In this document: positions 37,433 to 46,517 of the stretch, piece by piece
Numbering within the stretch: position 1 is the first letter of the stretch
Layout of the letters: each line of letters opens with the position of its first letter
Assembly (NCBI RefSeq): GCF_006439025.1
Contig: NZ_RCYZ01000003.1
Span: 312,127-376,126, forward strand
Direction: 5' to 3'
Source: Hymenobacter nivis
GTDB lineage: Bacteria; Bacteroidota; Bacteroidia; Cytophagales; Hymenobacteraceae
Length of the DNA stretch: 64,000 bases
Translations under genes and position numbers: made by a program
Notes under the pieces: generated by a model
Told to the model about the DNA's origin: nothing
The model's database searches: none
The model's input: only the letters and a program-made list of their open reading frames with translations

Positions 37433-38743
37433 ATGACTGCCTTCGCCCCCGCCCTGCCCACTACCCTGCCCACCGCCCCCGCCGGGGCCCTGGCCGACCG
37501 CTACCGCGCCGTGCGCGACCAGTCGGAGGCCCTGTGCCGGCCGCTGCTGCCCGAAGACACCGTGGTGCAGCCCACCCTCGACGTGAGCCCGCCCAAGTGG
37601 CACCTGGCCCACACTACCTGGTTTTGGGAAACCATGCTACTGGGGCCCTATGCCTCTGGCTACGAGGTGTTTCACCCCGAGTTTGCCTATTTGTTCAATT
37701 CCTACTATAACTCGCTGGGCTCGCGCGTGAACCGGGCCGAGCGCGGCACCCTCACGCGCCCGGCCCTGGCCGAGGTGCTGGCCTACCGCGCCCACGTGGA
37801 TGCCCACCTGCTGGCCCTGCTGGCCAACGAAGCCGCCCTGCCCGCCGCCGCGCGGGAGTTGGTCGAAATCGGCCTCCAGCACGAGCAGCAGCACCAAGAG
37901 CTGCTGGCCACCGACATCAAGTTCATCCTCAGCACCAGCCCGTTGAACCCAGAATACACGCCCGGCCCCGCCCCGGCCGACGCGGGGGCCCTGGCACCGC
38001 CGGCCGCCTGGCTGCCGGTGCCGGGCGGCACCTACCCGGTGGGGTTTCAGGGCGAGGGGTTTTGCTTCGATAACGAGCTGCCGGTGCACGCGGCGCTGGT
38101 GCCCGACTTTGAGCTGCAAAACCGCCTGGTTACCAACGCCGAGTACCTGGAGTTTGTGGCGGCCGGCGGCTACCGCGACTTCCGCCACTGGCTGGGCGAG
38201 GGCTGGGACCTGGCCCAAGCCCAGGGGTGGCAGGCGCCGCTGTACTGGGTGCAGGGCCCTGATGGCCAGTGGCTGCGCTTTACGCACCACGGCCTGCGGC
38301 CGCTGGAGCTGGCTGCGCCCGTCACGCACGTCAGCTTCTACGAGGCCGATGCCTACGCCCAATGGGCAGGGGCCCGCCTGCCCACCGAGCAGGAGTGGGA
38401 AGTGGCCGCCCGCCGCTTCGGGGCCACGCCCGCCGACGGCGGCACCTGGCTCGAAAGCCCCCGCCTCGACCCCGCCCCCGTGCCCGCCGGCGCCGACGCC
38501 ACCGCCTGCCACCAGCTGCTGGGCGAGTGCTGGCAGTGGACGTACTCGGCCTACCACGCCTACCCCGGCTACCGCCGCTCGGCGGGGCCCCTGGGCGAGT
38601 ACAACGGCAAGTTTATGGTGAACCAGTTGGTGCTGCGCGGGGCCTCGTGCGCCACGCCGCGCAGCCACGGCCGCCTCAGCTACCGCAACTTTTTCCACGC
38701 CGACAAGCGCTGGCAGTTCACGGGCATTCGCCTGGCGCGGTAG
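37433..38743 (+). CDS. egtB: Ergothioneine biosynthesis sulfoxide synthase EgtB
   Basis: A 436-residue non-heme iron enzyme that joins hercynine to a cysteine or gamma-glutamylcysteine thiol and oxidises it to the sulfoxide. The N-terminal DinB-like domain carries the three-His iron site: H60 in PPKWHLAHTTWFWE, and H150/H154 in LQHEQQHQE. The C-terminal formylglycine-generating-enzyme-like domain (from about 190: WLPVPGGTYPVGFQGEGFCF) ends with LRGASCATPRSHGRLSYRNF and FTGIRLAR, as in EgtB. The egtD gene follows 160 bp later. No egtA, egtC or egtE lies in the window, so the thiol donor and the lyase that completes the pathway are open questions. Confidence 0.95.
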   Translation: MTAFAPALPTTLPTAPAGALADRYRAVRDQSEALCRPLLPEDTVVQPTLDVSPPKWHLAHTTWFWETMLLGPYASGYEVFHPEFAYLFNSYYNSLGSRVNRAERGTLTRPALAEVLAYRAHVDAHLLALLANEAALPAAARELVEIGLQHEQQHQELLATDIKFILSTSPLNPEYTPGPAPADAGALAPPAAWLPVPGGTYPVGFQGEGFCFDNELPVHAALVPDFELQNRLVTNAEYLEFVAAGGYRDFRHWLGEGWDLAQAQGWQAPLYWVQGPDGQWLRFTHHGLRPLELAAPVTHVSFYEADAYAQWAGARLPTEQEWEVAARRFGATPADGGTWLESPRLDPAPVPAGADATACHQLLGECWQWTYSAYHAYPGYRRSAGPLGEYNGKFMVNQLVLRGASCATPRSHGRLSYRNFFHADKRWQFTGIRLAR

Positions 38744-38903
38744 CCCCGGGGCCCCGGCCGGGAATGCTTTGAGCCCCGAAGCGTATTTTTAGGCACATTC
38801 CGCCGGCCCCGCCCCGGCACCCGGTGGCCTACGCTGCTTGCGCCGGGGGCCCCGGCTTGTTTTGGTGCCGTCCCCGGCGCCCGTTTTTTCGTTAAGTACC
38901 CGC

Positions 38904-39875
38904 ATGACCCCATCCACCGCCCCGTCACCGGTTGTTTCCAGCTTGGCTGCCCACGTGGCCGAAGGCCTGCGCCGGGCCCCCAAAACGCTCTCGTCGATGT
39001 ACTTGTACGACGACGCGGGCAGCGAGCTGTTTCAGCAAATTATGGGCCTGCCCGAGTACTACCCTACCCGGGCCGAGTACGGGATTTTTGCCGCCCACGG
39101 CCCGGCGATTGCCGCCGCCCTCGACCCCGCCGATGCGCCGGGGCCCCTGGCCCTGGTGGAGCTGGGTGCTGGCGACGGCCTGAAAACCAAGCTGCTGCTG
39201 CGCGAGTTGCTGGCCACGTCCGACGACTTTAGCTACGTGCCGGTGGATATTTCGGCCGGGGCCCTGGCGGGGCTGGCCGCTAGCTTGGCCACCGAGCTGC
39301 CGGGGCTGCGCACCACCCCCGTAGCCACCGATTACGCCACGGCCCTGGCCCAGCTGGCGGCCCGGCCGGGGCGCAAGGCGGTGCTGTTCCTGGGCTCGAA
39401 CATCGGCAACTTCGCTCCCACCGAGCGGGCGGCGTTTCTGGCGCAGCTGGCGGCCCCCCTGGCGGCAGCCGACCGCCTGCTAATCGGCTTCGATTTGCAG
39501 AAGGACCCGCGCCGCATCCGGGCGGCCTACGACGATGCCCAGGGCGTGACGGCGGCCTTCAACCTGAACCTGCTCACGCGCATCAACCGCGAGCTAGCCG
39601 CCGATTTCGACCTCGCCGCCTGGCAGCACTACACCGACTACGCCCCCCTGACCGGCGCCGTGCGCTCGTACCTGGTGAGCACCCGCGCCCAAACCGTGCA
39701 CCTGGGGGCCCTGGGCCAAACCGTGCCGTTTGCGGCCTGGGAGGTCATCCACACCGAAAACTCCTACAAGTTCACGCCCCCGCAAATTGCCGCTATGGCC
39801 GCCGCCGCCGGCCTGCGTGTAGTGGCCACCTTCGACGACGGCGACTTTGCCGACGTGGTACTGGCCCGGGCGTAG
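38904..39875 (+). CDS. egtD: L-histidine N-alpha-methyltransferase EgtD
   Basis: A 323-residue enzyme that trimethylates histidine to hercynine, the first ergothioneine step. ATG 38904 gives the standard N-terminus; an open frame continues upstream but lacks family features. Characteristic motifs are LPEYYPTRAEYGIF (49-62), SAM-binding LVELGAGDGLKTKLLL (about 84-99), FLGSNIGNF with the histidine-binding Asn, FNLNLLTRINRELAADFD and VIHTENSYKFT. It is complete. TATTTTTA at 38784-38791 could be a separate -7 box, so egtD may be transcribed both with egtB and on its own. A 29-bp perfect hairpin follows. Confidence 0.95.
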   Translation: MTPSTAPSPVVSSLAAHVAEGLRRAPKTLSSMYLYDDAGSELFQQIMGLPEYYPTRAEYGIFAAHGPAIAAALDPADAPGPLALVELGAGDGLKTKLLLRELLATSDDFSYVPVDISAGALAGLAASLATELPGLRTTPVATDYATALAQLAARPGRKAVLFLGSNIGNFAPTERAAFLAQLAAPLAAADRLLIGFDLQKDPRRIRAAYDDAQGVTAAFNLNLLTRINRELAADFDLAAWQHYTDYAPLTGAVRSYLVSTRAQTVHLGALGQTVPFAAWEVIHTENSYKFTPPQIAAMAAAAGLRVVATFDDGDFADVVLARA

Positions 39876-39914
39876 GGCTCGAGGGGAAGATGGGGGCAAA
39901 AAAAAGTAGCGCCG

Positions 39915-39976
39915 CGCAAAACAGTCGGGCGGCCGCGCGAACCACAAGGTTCGCGCGGCCGCCCGACTGTTTTGCG
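39915..39976. terminator. Perfect 29-bp GC-rich hairpin after egtD
   Basis: Arms 39915-39943 and 39948-39976 pair without mismatch around an ACAA loop, 39 bp beyond the egtD stop. There is no T-tract, so it could be a terminator of unusual strength or a palindromic repeat. Confidence 0.85.
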
Positions 39977-40065
39977 AAGTAATCGGAGGTGCTGATTGGC
40001 CCAGTCGCTACCTTGGGGGTGCGCCCGGGCGGCAGCGGCCGTTTTCTTCATCCCTCCCTTATTTT

Positions 40066-43000
40066 ATGAAACAATTCTTACTTTCTGGGCTGGCCGGGGC
40101 CCTGGCGCTGCTCGCGCCTGAGGCCCTGGCGCAGGCACAGGCCACGCTGGGCACCAGCCCCTACGTAGAAACCTTTGACAACCTGGCCAGCGGCTTGCCC
40201 GCGGGCTTCGTCGTGTACACGGCGGCCTCGTCGGGCGCCCTGGGCACGGCCGCCGCGTTGGCGCCCGCCCCGGCGCTGTGGAACGCTACCAACGCTGGGT
40301 TCAAGAACTTCGCCTCGGCCACGGGCATGCTGGCCACGGCCACAGCGGCCGAGCAAACCGCGGCCCCCAACCGGGCCCTGGGCGTGCGCCAAACCGGCAC
40401 CGCGGGCTACGACCCCGGCGCAGCTTTCGTGTTTCAGGCGGCCAACACGGCCGGCAAAACCGATTTGTCGCTCACCTTCCGCCTCCAGTCGCTCGACAAC
40501 GCCACCGCGCCGCGCACCACTTCGTGGCAGGTGGACTACGCGGTGGGGGCCGCGCCCACGGCGTTCATGCCGGTGGGCACGGGCGTTGCCACGGGCGCCA
40601 ACCTGTTCACCAGCAACGCCGTGACGGTGAGCTTCGGCTCGACCCTTGACGACGTGGCGGGCCCGGTGTGGATCCGGGTGATTGCCCTGACGGCCAGCAC
40701 CGGCAGCGGCAACCGCCCCAGCACGGCCATCGACGACTTCACGCTGCGCTGGGCCTCGAACCCCAGCGCGCCGGTGCTCACGGCCACGCCCGCCGTGCTG
40801 GCCTTCGGCAACCAGCCCCTGAACCTGTCGTCGGCCGCCCAAACCTACACCCTGAGCGCCGCCAACCTCACCGCCGGTGCGACCCTGACGACGGCTGAAC
40901 CGTTCAGCATTTCGAAGGACGGCACGGTGTACACCACCATCCTCAACTACTCGGCCGCCGACCTGGCCGCCGCCAAAACGGTGTCGGTACGCTTCACGCC
41001 CACCGCCCCGGGGCCCGCCACCGGCACCGTGGTCAACACCAGCGCCGGGGCCACCGCCCGCACCGTGGTGCTGACCGGCACCGGCATCAACCCGAACCAA
41101 ATCGTGTTCAACTTCAATGGCTGCACGGGCAGCACCACGCTCTCCGACGGCTTCACGCAGGTGAGCGTGGTGGGGCCCCAGGTGTGGGGCTGCACCACGT
41201 TTGGCCGCGACCCCAACGCGCCCGCCGGCACCACGGCGTTTCCCAGCGGCGTGCAAATCAACGGCTTCGCCAACGGGACCAACGTGACCAACGAGGACTG
41301 GCTGGTGTCGCCCCCTTTGAACTTGACGAACAGCACGTTCCCGCTGCTTTCGTACTGGAGCCGCACGGCCTTCAACGGCCCCGCGCTGCGCCTGTTGGCC
41401 TCAACCAACTACCCAGGTACGGGCAGCCCCACCGCCGCCGGCGTGACCTGGACCGATCTGAACGCGGCCTTCCCCGCCCCCGGCACCGACCGCTGGACCC
41501 AGACCCAGAACGTGGACCTAAGCGCCTACAAAACCGCCGGCGTGTACGTGGCCTTCGTGTACAATTCGACCACCGACGAAGGGGCCCGCTGGACCCTCGA
41601 CGACGTGGTGTTGACCAACTCGGCTACCGCTCCGCCGCCCACGCTGGCTGCCAGCGCCCGGGGCCTCAGCTTCGGCTACCAGGCCGTGGGCACCAGCGCC
41701 GTGCAAACCCTGCGCGTGAGCGCCGCCAACCTCACGGGGCCCCTCACCGTGGTTTCGTCGGACCCCGCGTTTCAGCTCTCAAAGGACGGCACCGCCTTTA
41801 GCCCCTCGCTGAGCTACCCCGCGGCCGACGCCGCGGGCAAAACGCTGGCCGTACAGGTGCGCTTTTCGCCCGCGGCGGCCGCCACCGCCTACGCCGCCAC
41901 GGCCACCGTGGCAGCGGCCGGGGCCCCCACCGCGGCGGTGGCGCTCAGCGGCAACACCTACGACGTGGCGGGTACGCTCGAAGTGGTGAACTGGAACATG
42001 GAGTGGTTCGGCTCGCCGGCCGCCGGCCTGGGGCCCCCAGACAAAAACCTGCAAGCCGCCAACGCCGCCGCCGTGTTCCGCGGCCTGAACGCCGACGTGT
42101 ACGCCCTGCAGGAAGTGGTGGACACCGTGCGCCTGCGCGCCCTGGTGAGCGCCCTGCCCGGCTACGCCTACCGCGTGGCGTACTTCGGCTCGAACGCCGA
42201 CGACAGCCTGGACGCCGACTACGCCGGGGCCCAAAAGCTGGCCTTCGTGTACCGCACCGCCGTGGTGAGCAACCCCAAATTCTCGGCCTTCTTCCGCTCA
42301 AAAGCCGCCCAAAACCTGCCCGACTACAGCTACTGGTCGTCGGGCCGCTTTCCCTTCGTGATGCAGGCCGACGTGGTGCTCAACGGCGTGCGCAAGCCGG
42401 TGACCTTCGTGGCCATCCACGCCAAGGCCAACACCAGCCCCACGGCCACCTCCTACGCCCGCCGCAAAAGCGCCGCCGACGAGCTAAAGGCCAAGCTCGA
42501 CGCCGACTACGCGGGGCGCGACTTCGTGGTGCTCGGCGACTTCAACGACGACCTCGACCAGACCGTCACGGCCGGCGTGGCCCCGCCCACCACGTCCTAC
42601 AGCGCCTTCACCGCCGACGCCGCCAACTACCCCTCGCCCACCTTGCAGGAGCTGAGCCTGACGGGCAAGCAGTCCACCGTGGCATATAACGACGTGATTG
42701 ACCACGTGATAACTTCAAAATCGTTTTACAACAGCTACCTCAAGGGCACGGCCGAAGTGCAAACCGGCATCGCCGGCATCATCGCCAACTACGGCACCAC
42801 CACCTCCGACCACTACCCCGTCCTCACGCGCTACGCCTTCGGCACCGTGACCGGTACCCGGCCGCGCGCCGCCGCGCCGCTGGCCCTCTACCCCAACCCC
42901 GCCGGCCCCGCCGTGCGCCTGGAGGTGCCCGAAGCCGGGGCCCACCTGCGCCTGCAGGTGCACACCGCCACCGGTCGCCTCGTGCTCGATGGCCAAGGCA

Positions 43001-43119
43001 CCGCCGCGCAGCTCAACCAGCAGCTCAACCAGCGCCTTGGCGGCCTGGTGCCCGGCGTGTACCTGGTGCAAGTGGTGGGGGCCCAGCAGACCTACGTGAG
43101 CCGCCTGCTGAAGCAGTAG
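40066..43119 (+). CDS. Large type IX secreted protein with endonuclease/exonuclease/phosphatase domain
   Basis: A 1,017-residue exported protein with signal peptide (LSGLAGALALLAPEALAQA). The first ~600 residues are beta-sandwich modules: a choice-of-anchor-like domain (YVETFDNLASGLPAGF), two repeats related to each other (PVLTATPAVLAFGNQPLN and LAASARGLSFGYQAVGTS), and between them an MAM/jelly-roll-like domain (NEDWLVSPPLNLTNS). Residues about 640-920 are an endonuclease/exonuclease/phosphatase domain: VNWNMEWFG, VYALQEVVD with the metal Glu, FVVLGDFNDDLDQ and the final TSDHYPVLTRY. The last 75 residues are a type A sorting domain (LALYPNPAGPAVRLE to LLKQ). It probably degrades extracellular DNA or a phosphate ester. 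Confidence 0.88.
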   Translation: MKQFLLSGLAGALALLAPEALAQAQATLGTSPYVETFDNLASGLPAGFVVYTAASSGALGTAAALAPAPALWNATNAGFKNFASATGMLATATAAEQTAAPNRALGVRQTGTAGYDPGAAFVFQAANTAGKTDLSLTFRLQSLDNATAPRTTSWQVDYAVGAAPTAFMPVGTGVATGANLFTSNAVTVSFGSTLDDVAGPVWIRVIALTASTGSGNRPSTAIDDFTLRWASNPSAPVLTATPAVLAFGNQPLNLSSAAQTYTLSAANLTAGATLTTAEPFSISKDGTVYTTILNYSAADLAAAKTVSVRFTPTAPGPATGTVVNTSAGATARTVVLTGTGINPNQIVFNFNGCTGSTTLSDGFTQVSVVGPQVWGCTTFGRDPNAPAGTTAFPSGVQINGFANGTNVTNEDWLVSPPLNLTNSTFPLLSYWSRTAFNGPALRLLASTNYPGTGSPTAAGVTWTDLNAAFPAPGTDRWTQTQNVDLSAYKTAGVYVAFVYNSTTDEGARWTLDDVVLTNSATAPPPTLAASARGLSFGYQAVGTSAVQTLRVSAANLTGPLTVVSSDPAFQLSKDGTAFSPSLSYPAADAAGKTLAVQVRFSPAAAATAYAATATVAAAGAPTAAVALSGNTYDVAGTLEVVNWNMEWFGSPAAGLGPPDKNLQAANAAAVFRGLNADVYALQEVVDTVRLRALVSALPGYAYRVAYFGSNADDSLDADYAGAQKLAFVYRTAVVSNPKFSAFFRSKAAQNLPDYSYWSSGRFPFVMQADVVLNGVRKPVTFVAIHAKANTSPTATSYARRKSAADELKAKLDADYAGRDFVVLGDFNDDLDQTVTAGVAPPTTSYSAFTADAANYPSPTLQELSLTGKQSTVAYNDVIDHVITSKSFYNSYLKGTAEVQTGIAGIIANYGTTTSDHYPVLTRYAFGTVTGTRPRAAAPLALYPNPAGPAVRLEVPEAGAHLRLQVHTATGRLVLDGQGTAAQLNQQLNQRLGGLVPGVYLVQVVGAQQTYVSRLLKQ

Positions 43120-43203
43120 CGCCTCTCTGACGCCGGCGCCGCTCGCTTGCGGGCCACGCGGCAATCGTTCTACTCACGGGTGCGCTGCACTCATTTCACT
43201 TCC

Positions 43204-43236
43204 AAAGCCCCGGACCTTACAGCCGGGGCTTTTTGG
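43204..43236 (+). terminator. Rho-independent terminator after the secreted nuclease gene
   Basis: Perfect 10-bp arms 43204-43213 and 43223-43232 (AAAGCCCCGG/CCGGGGCTTT), 9-nt loop, T-run to 43234. Confidence 0.9.
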
Positions 43237-43418
43237 TGATTACTAGCGCCGTTGGGACCCGGCGCCGGGTATTTTTTGGGCCCTGGGAGCCCGGTGCTGT
43301 GCAACCCTGGGGCCCCACCCCTCCCCTTTAAAACGGGCCGGCTAAAAAAATGCGGTAACAAAAATCGTATTTCCGTCCTACTTTGCGGCGGCGGCCATAC
43401 TCATTTCTGCTTCATCTT

Positions 43419-45071
43419 GTGAAAAGACGCGACTTTGTGGGCCTCACTGGCCTGGCGGCCGGGGCCCTGTTCCTCCCCGAATTTCCCTCTTTTGGCGGCA
43501 CGCCCGTCGACCCCGCCCGCCTGCTGGAGCCGGGCCTGGACGTGGCCCAGAAAAAGCGCCTCGCCGACGCCGGCCTCAACGCCGCCAAGGCCGCTGGCGC
43601 TACTTACGCCGATGTGCGCATTGGCCGCTACCTCAACCAAAGCATTTTTACGCGCGAAAAGCAGGTGCAGAACCTGGCCAGCGGCGAGAGCTTCGGGGCC
43701 GGCGTGCGGGTGTTGGCCGGCGGCACCTGGGGCTTCGCTGCCACCAACAACGTGAGCGAAGCCGGCATTGCCAAAGCCGCCCAGCTGGCCGTGCAAACAG
43801 CCAAGGCCAACAGCAAAGTGCAGAAGGAACAGGTACGCCTGGCCCCGCAAAAAGGCTACGGCGAGGTGAGCTGGAAAACGCCCATTCAGCAAAACGCCTT
43901 CGAGGTGCCCATTGCCCAGAAGGTAGAATTACTGCTGGCCGCTAACGCCGCGGCCCTGGCCAACGGCGCGTCGTTCGTAAACTCGTCGCTGTTTCAAATT
44001 AATGAGCAGAAGTACTTTGCGAGCACCGACGGCTCGTACATCGACCAGGACGTGCACCGCATCTGGCCCACGTTTTCGGTTACGGCCATTGACAAAGCCA
44101 CCGGCAAGTTCCGCTCGCGCGACGCGCTGAGCGCCCCCATGGGCCTGGGCTACGAGTACCTCACGCCCAAGGCCGCCGACCAGATTGCCGGGGCCGCCGG
44201 CACGGGCCTCATCTACTACAAAAACAGCTACGACATCCTCGCCGACGCCGCCCTGGCCGCCAAGCAGGTGAAGCAGAAGCTGACCGCCAAGAGCGTGGTA
44301 CCGGGCAAGTACAACCTCGTGCTCGAACCCAACCACCTGGGCCTTACCATCCACGAGAGCATCGGCCACCCGCTGGAGCTGGACCGCGTGCTGGGCTACG
44401 AGGCCAACTATGCCGGCACCAGCTTCGCCACGCTGGAGTGGAAAGCCAAGGGCCTGCCCTACGGCTCGAAGCAGGTCAACATTGTGGCCGACAAGCTCCA
44501 GCCCGGCTCGCTGGGCGCGGTGGGCTACGACGACGAAGGCGTGAAAACCAAGCGCTGGGACCTCATCAAGGAAGGCAAGCTGGTGAACTACGAAAAGATT
44601 CGCGACCAGGCCCACATCGTCGGGCAAACCGAATCGGACGGCTGCTGCTACGCCGACTCCTGGGATTCGGTGCAGTTCCAGCGCATGCCCAACGTGAGCC
44701 TGCAGCCGGGCAAGGCCAAGCTAAGCGTGGACGAGCTCATCAAGAACGTGGACAAGGGCATTTACATCGCCGGGCGCGGCTCCTATTCTATTGACCAGCA
44801 GCGCTACAACTTCCAGTTTGGTGGGCAGGTGTTTTACGCCATCGAGAAGGGCAAAATCACCGAGATGCTCGAGGACGTGGCCTACCAAGCCAACACCCAG
44901 GAATTCTGGAATTCCTGCGCTGCTGTGTGCGACGAATCCGACTACCGGCTGTTCGGCTCCTTTTTCGACGGCAAGGGCCAGCCGAGCCAGGTTTCGGCGG
45001 TGAGCCACGGCTCGGCCACCACGCGCTTCAACGGCGTGAACGTGATTAACACGGCCCGGAAAATTGGGTAA
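43419..45071 (+). CDS. tldD: TldD-family metallopeptidase with Tat signal, copy 1
   Basis: A 550-residue TldD homologue, the metal-bearing half of the TldD/TldE peptidase that in E. coli trims microcin B17 and degrades CcdA. I chose GTG 43419, which makes it collinear with copies 2 and 3; the frame is open to 43383. The start VKRRDFVGLTGLAAGALFLP has a twin-arginine motif and hydrophobic core, but no clear A-x-A cleavage site. The zinc motif HESIGH is at 312-317 (H312, E313, H317). C500 or C504 (NSCAAVCDESD) may be the third ligand; this is inference from the C-terminal Cys of E. coli TldD. The matching tldE gene follows after 75 bp. TACTTTG at 43379 resembles a -7 box. Confidence 0.9.
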   Translation: MKRRDFVGLTGLAAGALFLPEFPSFGGTPVDPARLLEPGLDVAQKKRLADAGLNAAKAAGATYADVRIGRYLNQSIFTREKQVQNLASGESFGAGVRVLAGGTWGFAATNNVSEAGIAKAAQLAVQTAKANSKVQKEQVRLAPQKGYGEVSWKTPIQQNAFEVPIAQKVELLLAANAAALANGASFVNSSLFQINEQKYFASTDGSYIDQDVHRIWPTFSVTAIDKATGKFRSRDALSAPMGLGYEYLTPKAADQIAGAAGTGLIYYKNSYDILADAALAAKQVKQKLTAKSVVPGKYNLVLEPNHLGLTIHESIGHPLELDRVLGYEANYAGTSFATLEWKAKGLPYGSKQVNIVADKLQPGSLGAVGYDDEGVKTKRWDLIKEGKLVNYEKIRDQAHIVGQTESDGCCYADSWDSVQFQRMPNVSLQPGKAKLSVDELIKNVDKGIYIAGRGSYSIDQQRYNFQFGGQVFYAIEKGKITEMLEDVAYQANTQEFWNSCAAVCDESDYRLFGSFFDGKGQPSQVSAVSHGSATTRFNGVNVINTARKIG

Positions 45072-45146
45072 CGAACCGCCCGCAAGGAACGCCAACTGCG
45101 CGTGACGTTCCGAGAATACCCAAAACCAGCAAATCAATTCCAGGCC

Positions 45147-46460
45147 ATGCTTTCCAAAGACGACGCCCAAACCATCCTCAAGAAAGTCCTCAGCTTCAGC
45201 ACCGCCGACGAGTGCGAGGCCACGCTCAACGGCAGCACGGGCGGCAACGTGCGCTCGGCGCGCAACTCCATCAGCACCGCCGGCGCGGCCGAAAACGTGT
45301 CGTTGTCGGTGCAAGCGCGCTTCGGCAAGCGCAGCGGCCTGGCCACGTGCAACGAGTTTGACGACGCTAGCCTGCGCCGCTGCGTGCAGCGGGCCGAGGA
45401 AATTGCCCGCCTCGCCCCCGAAAGCCCCGAATACGTGCCCCTGCTGGGGCCCCAAACCTACCTCGCGTCGCCGGGCTCGTTTGCGGCGCGCACGGCCGCC
45501 ATCACGCCCGACTACCGGGCCGAGCAAATTGGGGCCAGCATGGCGCTGTGCGAACAGAAGAAGCTTAGCTCCGCCGGCTTTTTCAACGACTCGGCGGGCT
45601 TCGTGGCCAAGCGCAACTCGAAGGGCCTGGAGGCCTACCAGCAGCGCAGCAGCGTGGATTTCTCCATCACCGTGCGCACGGCCGACGGCACCGGCTCGGG
45701 CTACGCCATTGCCAACTACACCGATTTGGCGAAGTTTGACGCCGCCCGCCTCACGCGGGTAGCGGCCGATAAAGCGGCCTCTTCGGTGAACGCCAAGGCC
45801 ATTGAGCCGGGCAAGTACACCGTGATTCTAGAGCCCGCCGCGGCCGTTGATTTGCTTAACAACATGATGAACGCCATGGACGCCCGCAACGCCGACGAAG
45901 GCCGCAGCTTCCTCAGCAAGAAAGGCGGCGGCAACAAGAAGGGCGAAAAGGTCTTCGACGAGCGGGTCACCATCTTCTCCGACCCCACGAACCCCGACGT
46001 TCCCGACCTGACCTTTGCGGGCGACGGCCGGCCGCAGCAGAAGGTGACGTGGGTGGAAAAAGGCGTGGTGAAAAACCTCTATACCTCGCGCTTCTGGGCC
46101 CAGAAATCGGGTGTGCCCGACATCCCGCCGCCCGGTGGCTGGATAATGGCCGGCGGCACCCAAAGCACTGCCGACCTCATCAAAAGCACCGCCAAGGGCA
46201 TCCTGGTCACGCGCCTCTACTACATCCGGGCCGTGGACCCGCAGACGCTGCTTTACACGGGCCTGACGCGCGACGGCACGTTCTACATCGAAAACGGCCA
46301 AATCAAGTTTCCGGTGAAAAACTTCCGCTTCAACGAGAGCCCGGTCATCATGCTGAATAACCTGGAGGCGCTGGGCAAGCCGGTCCGGCTGGGCGGCAAC
46401 CTAGTGCCGCCGCTCAAAATCCGCGACTTCACCTTCACCAGCTTGTCGGACGCGGTGTAA
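45147..46460 (+). CDS. tldE: TldE/PmbA-family partner protein, copy 1
   Basis: A 437-residue homologue of TldE (PmbA), which lacks the metal motif and pairs with TldD. ATG 45147 makes it collinear with the other copies (MLSKDDAQTILKKVLSFSTA). It has no signal peptide and no HExxxH. Family features are the N-terminal arrangement [29 protein letters not shown], then [16 protein letters not shown], and a C-terminal beta-rich half ([20 protein letters not shown], then [16 protein letters not shown]). If the pair forms the usual complex, this protein would reach the periplasm only by riding with the Tat-marked TldD. It ends 57 bp before TldD copy 2. Confidence 0.88.
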   Translation: MLSKDDAQTILKKVLSFSTADECEATLNGSTGGNVRSARNSISTAGAAENVSLSVQARFGKRSGLATCNEFDDASLRRCVQRAEEIARLAPESPEYVPLLGPQTYLASPGSFAARTAAITPDYRAEQIGASMALCEQKKLSSAGFFNDSAGFVAKRNSKGLEAYQQRSSVDFSITVRTADGTGSGYAIANYTDLAKFDAARLTRVAADKAASSVNAKAIEPGKYTVILEPAAAVDLLNNMMNAMDARNADEGRSFLSKKGGGNKKGEKVFDERVTIFSDPTNPDVPDLTFAGDGRPQQKVTWVEKGVVKNLYTSRFWAQKSGVPDIPPPGGWIMAGGTQSTADLIKSTAKGILVTRLYYIRAVDPQTLLYTGLTRDGTFYIENGQIKFPVKNFRFNESPVIMLNNLEALGKPVRLGGNLVPPLKIRDFTFTSLSDAV

Positions 46461-46517
46461 TCGAAGCACTAATTCTAACGGCTTATAAAACAACTAAATA
46501 CTCCTTCCCTGCACACC

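Noticed and set aside
43383..43418. Longer N-terminus for TldD copy 1
   Set aside because: The 12 extra codons precede the twin-arginine motif, overlap the -7-like box and have no counterpart in copies 2 and 3.
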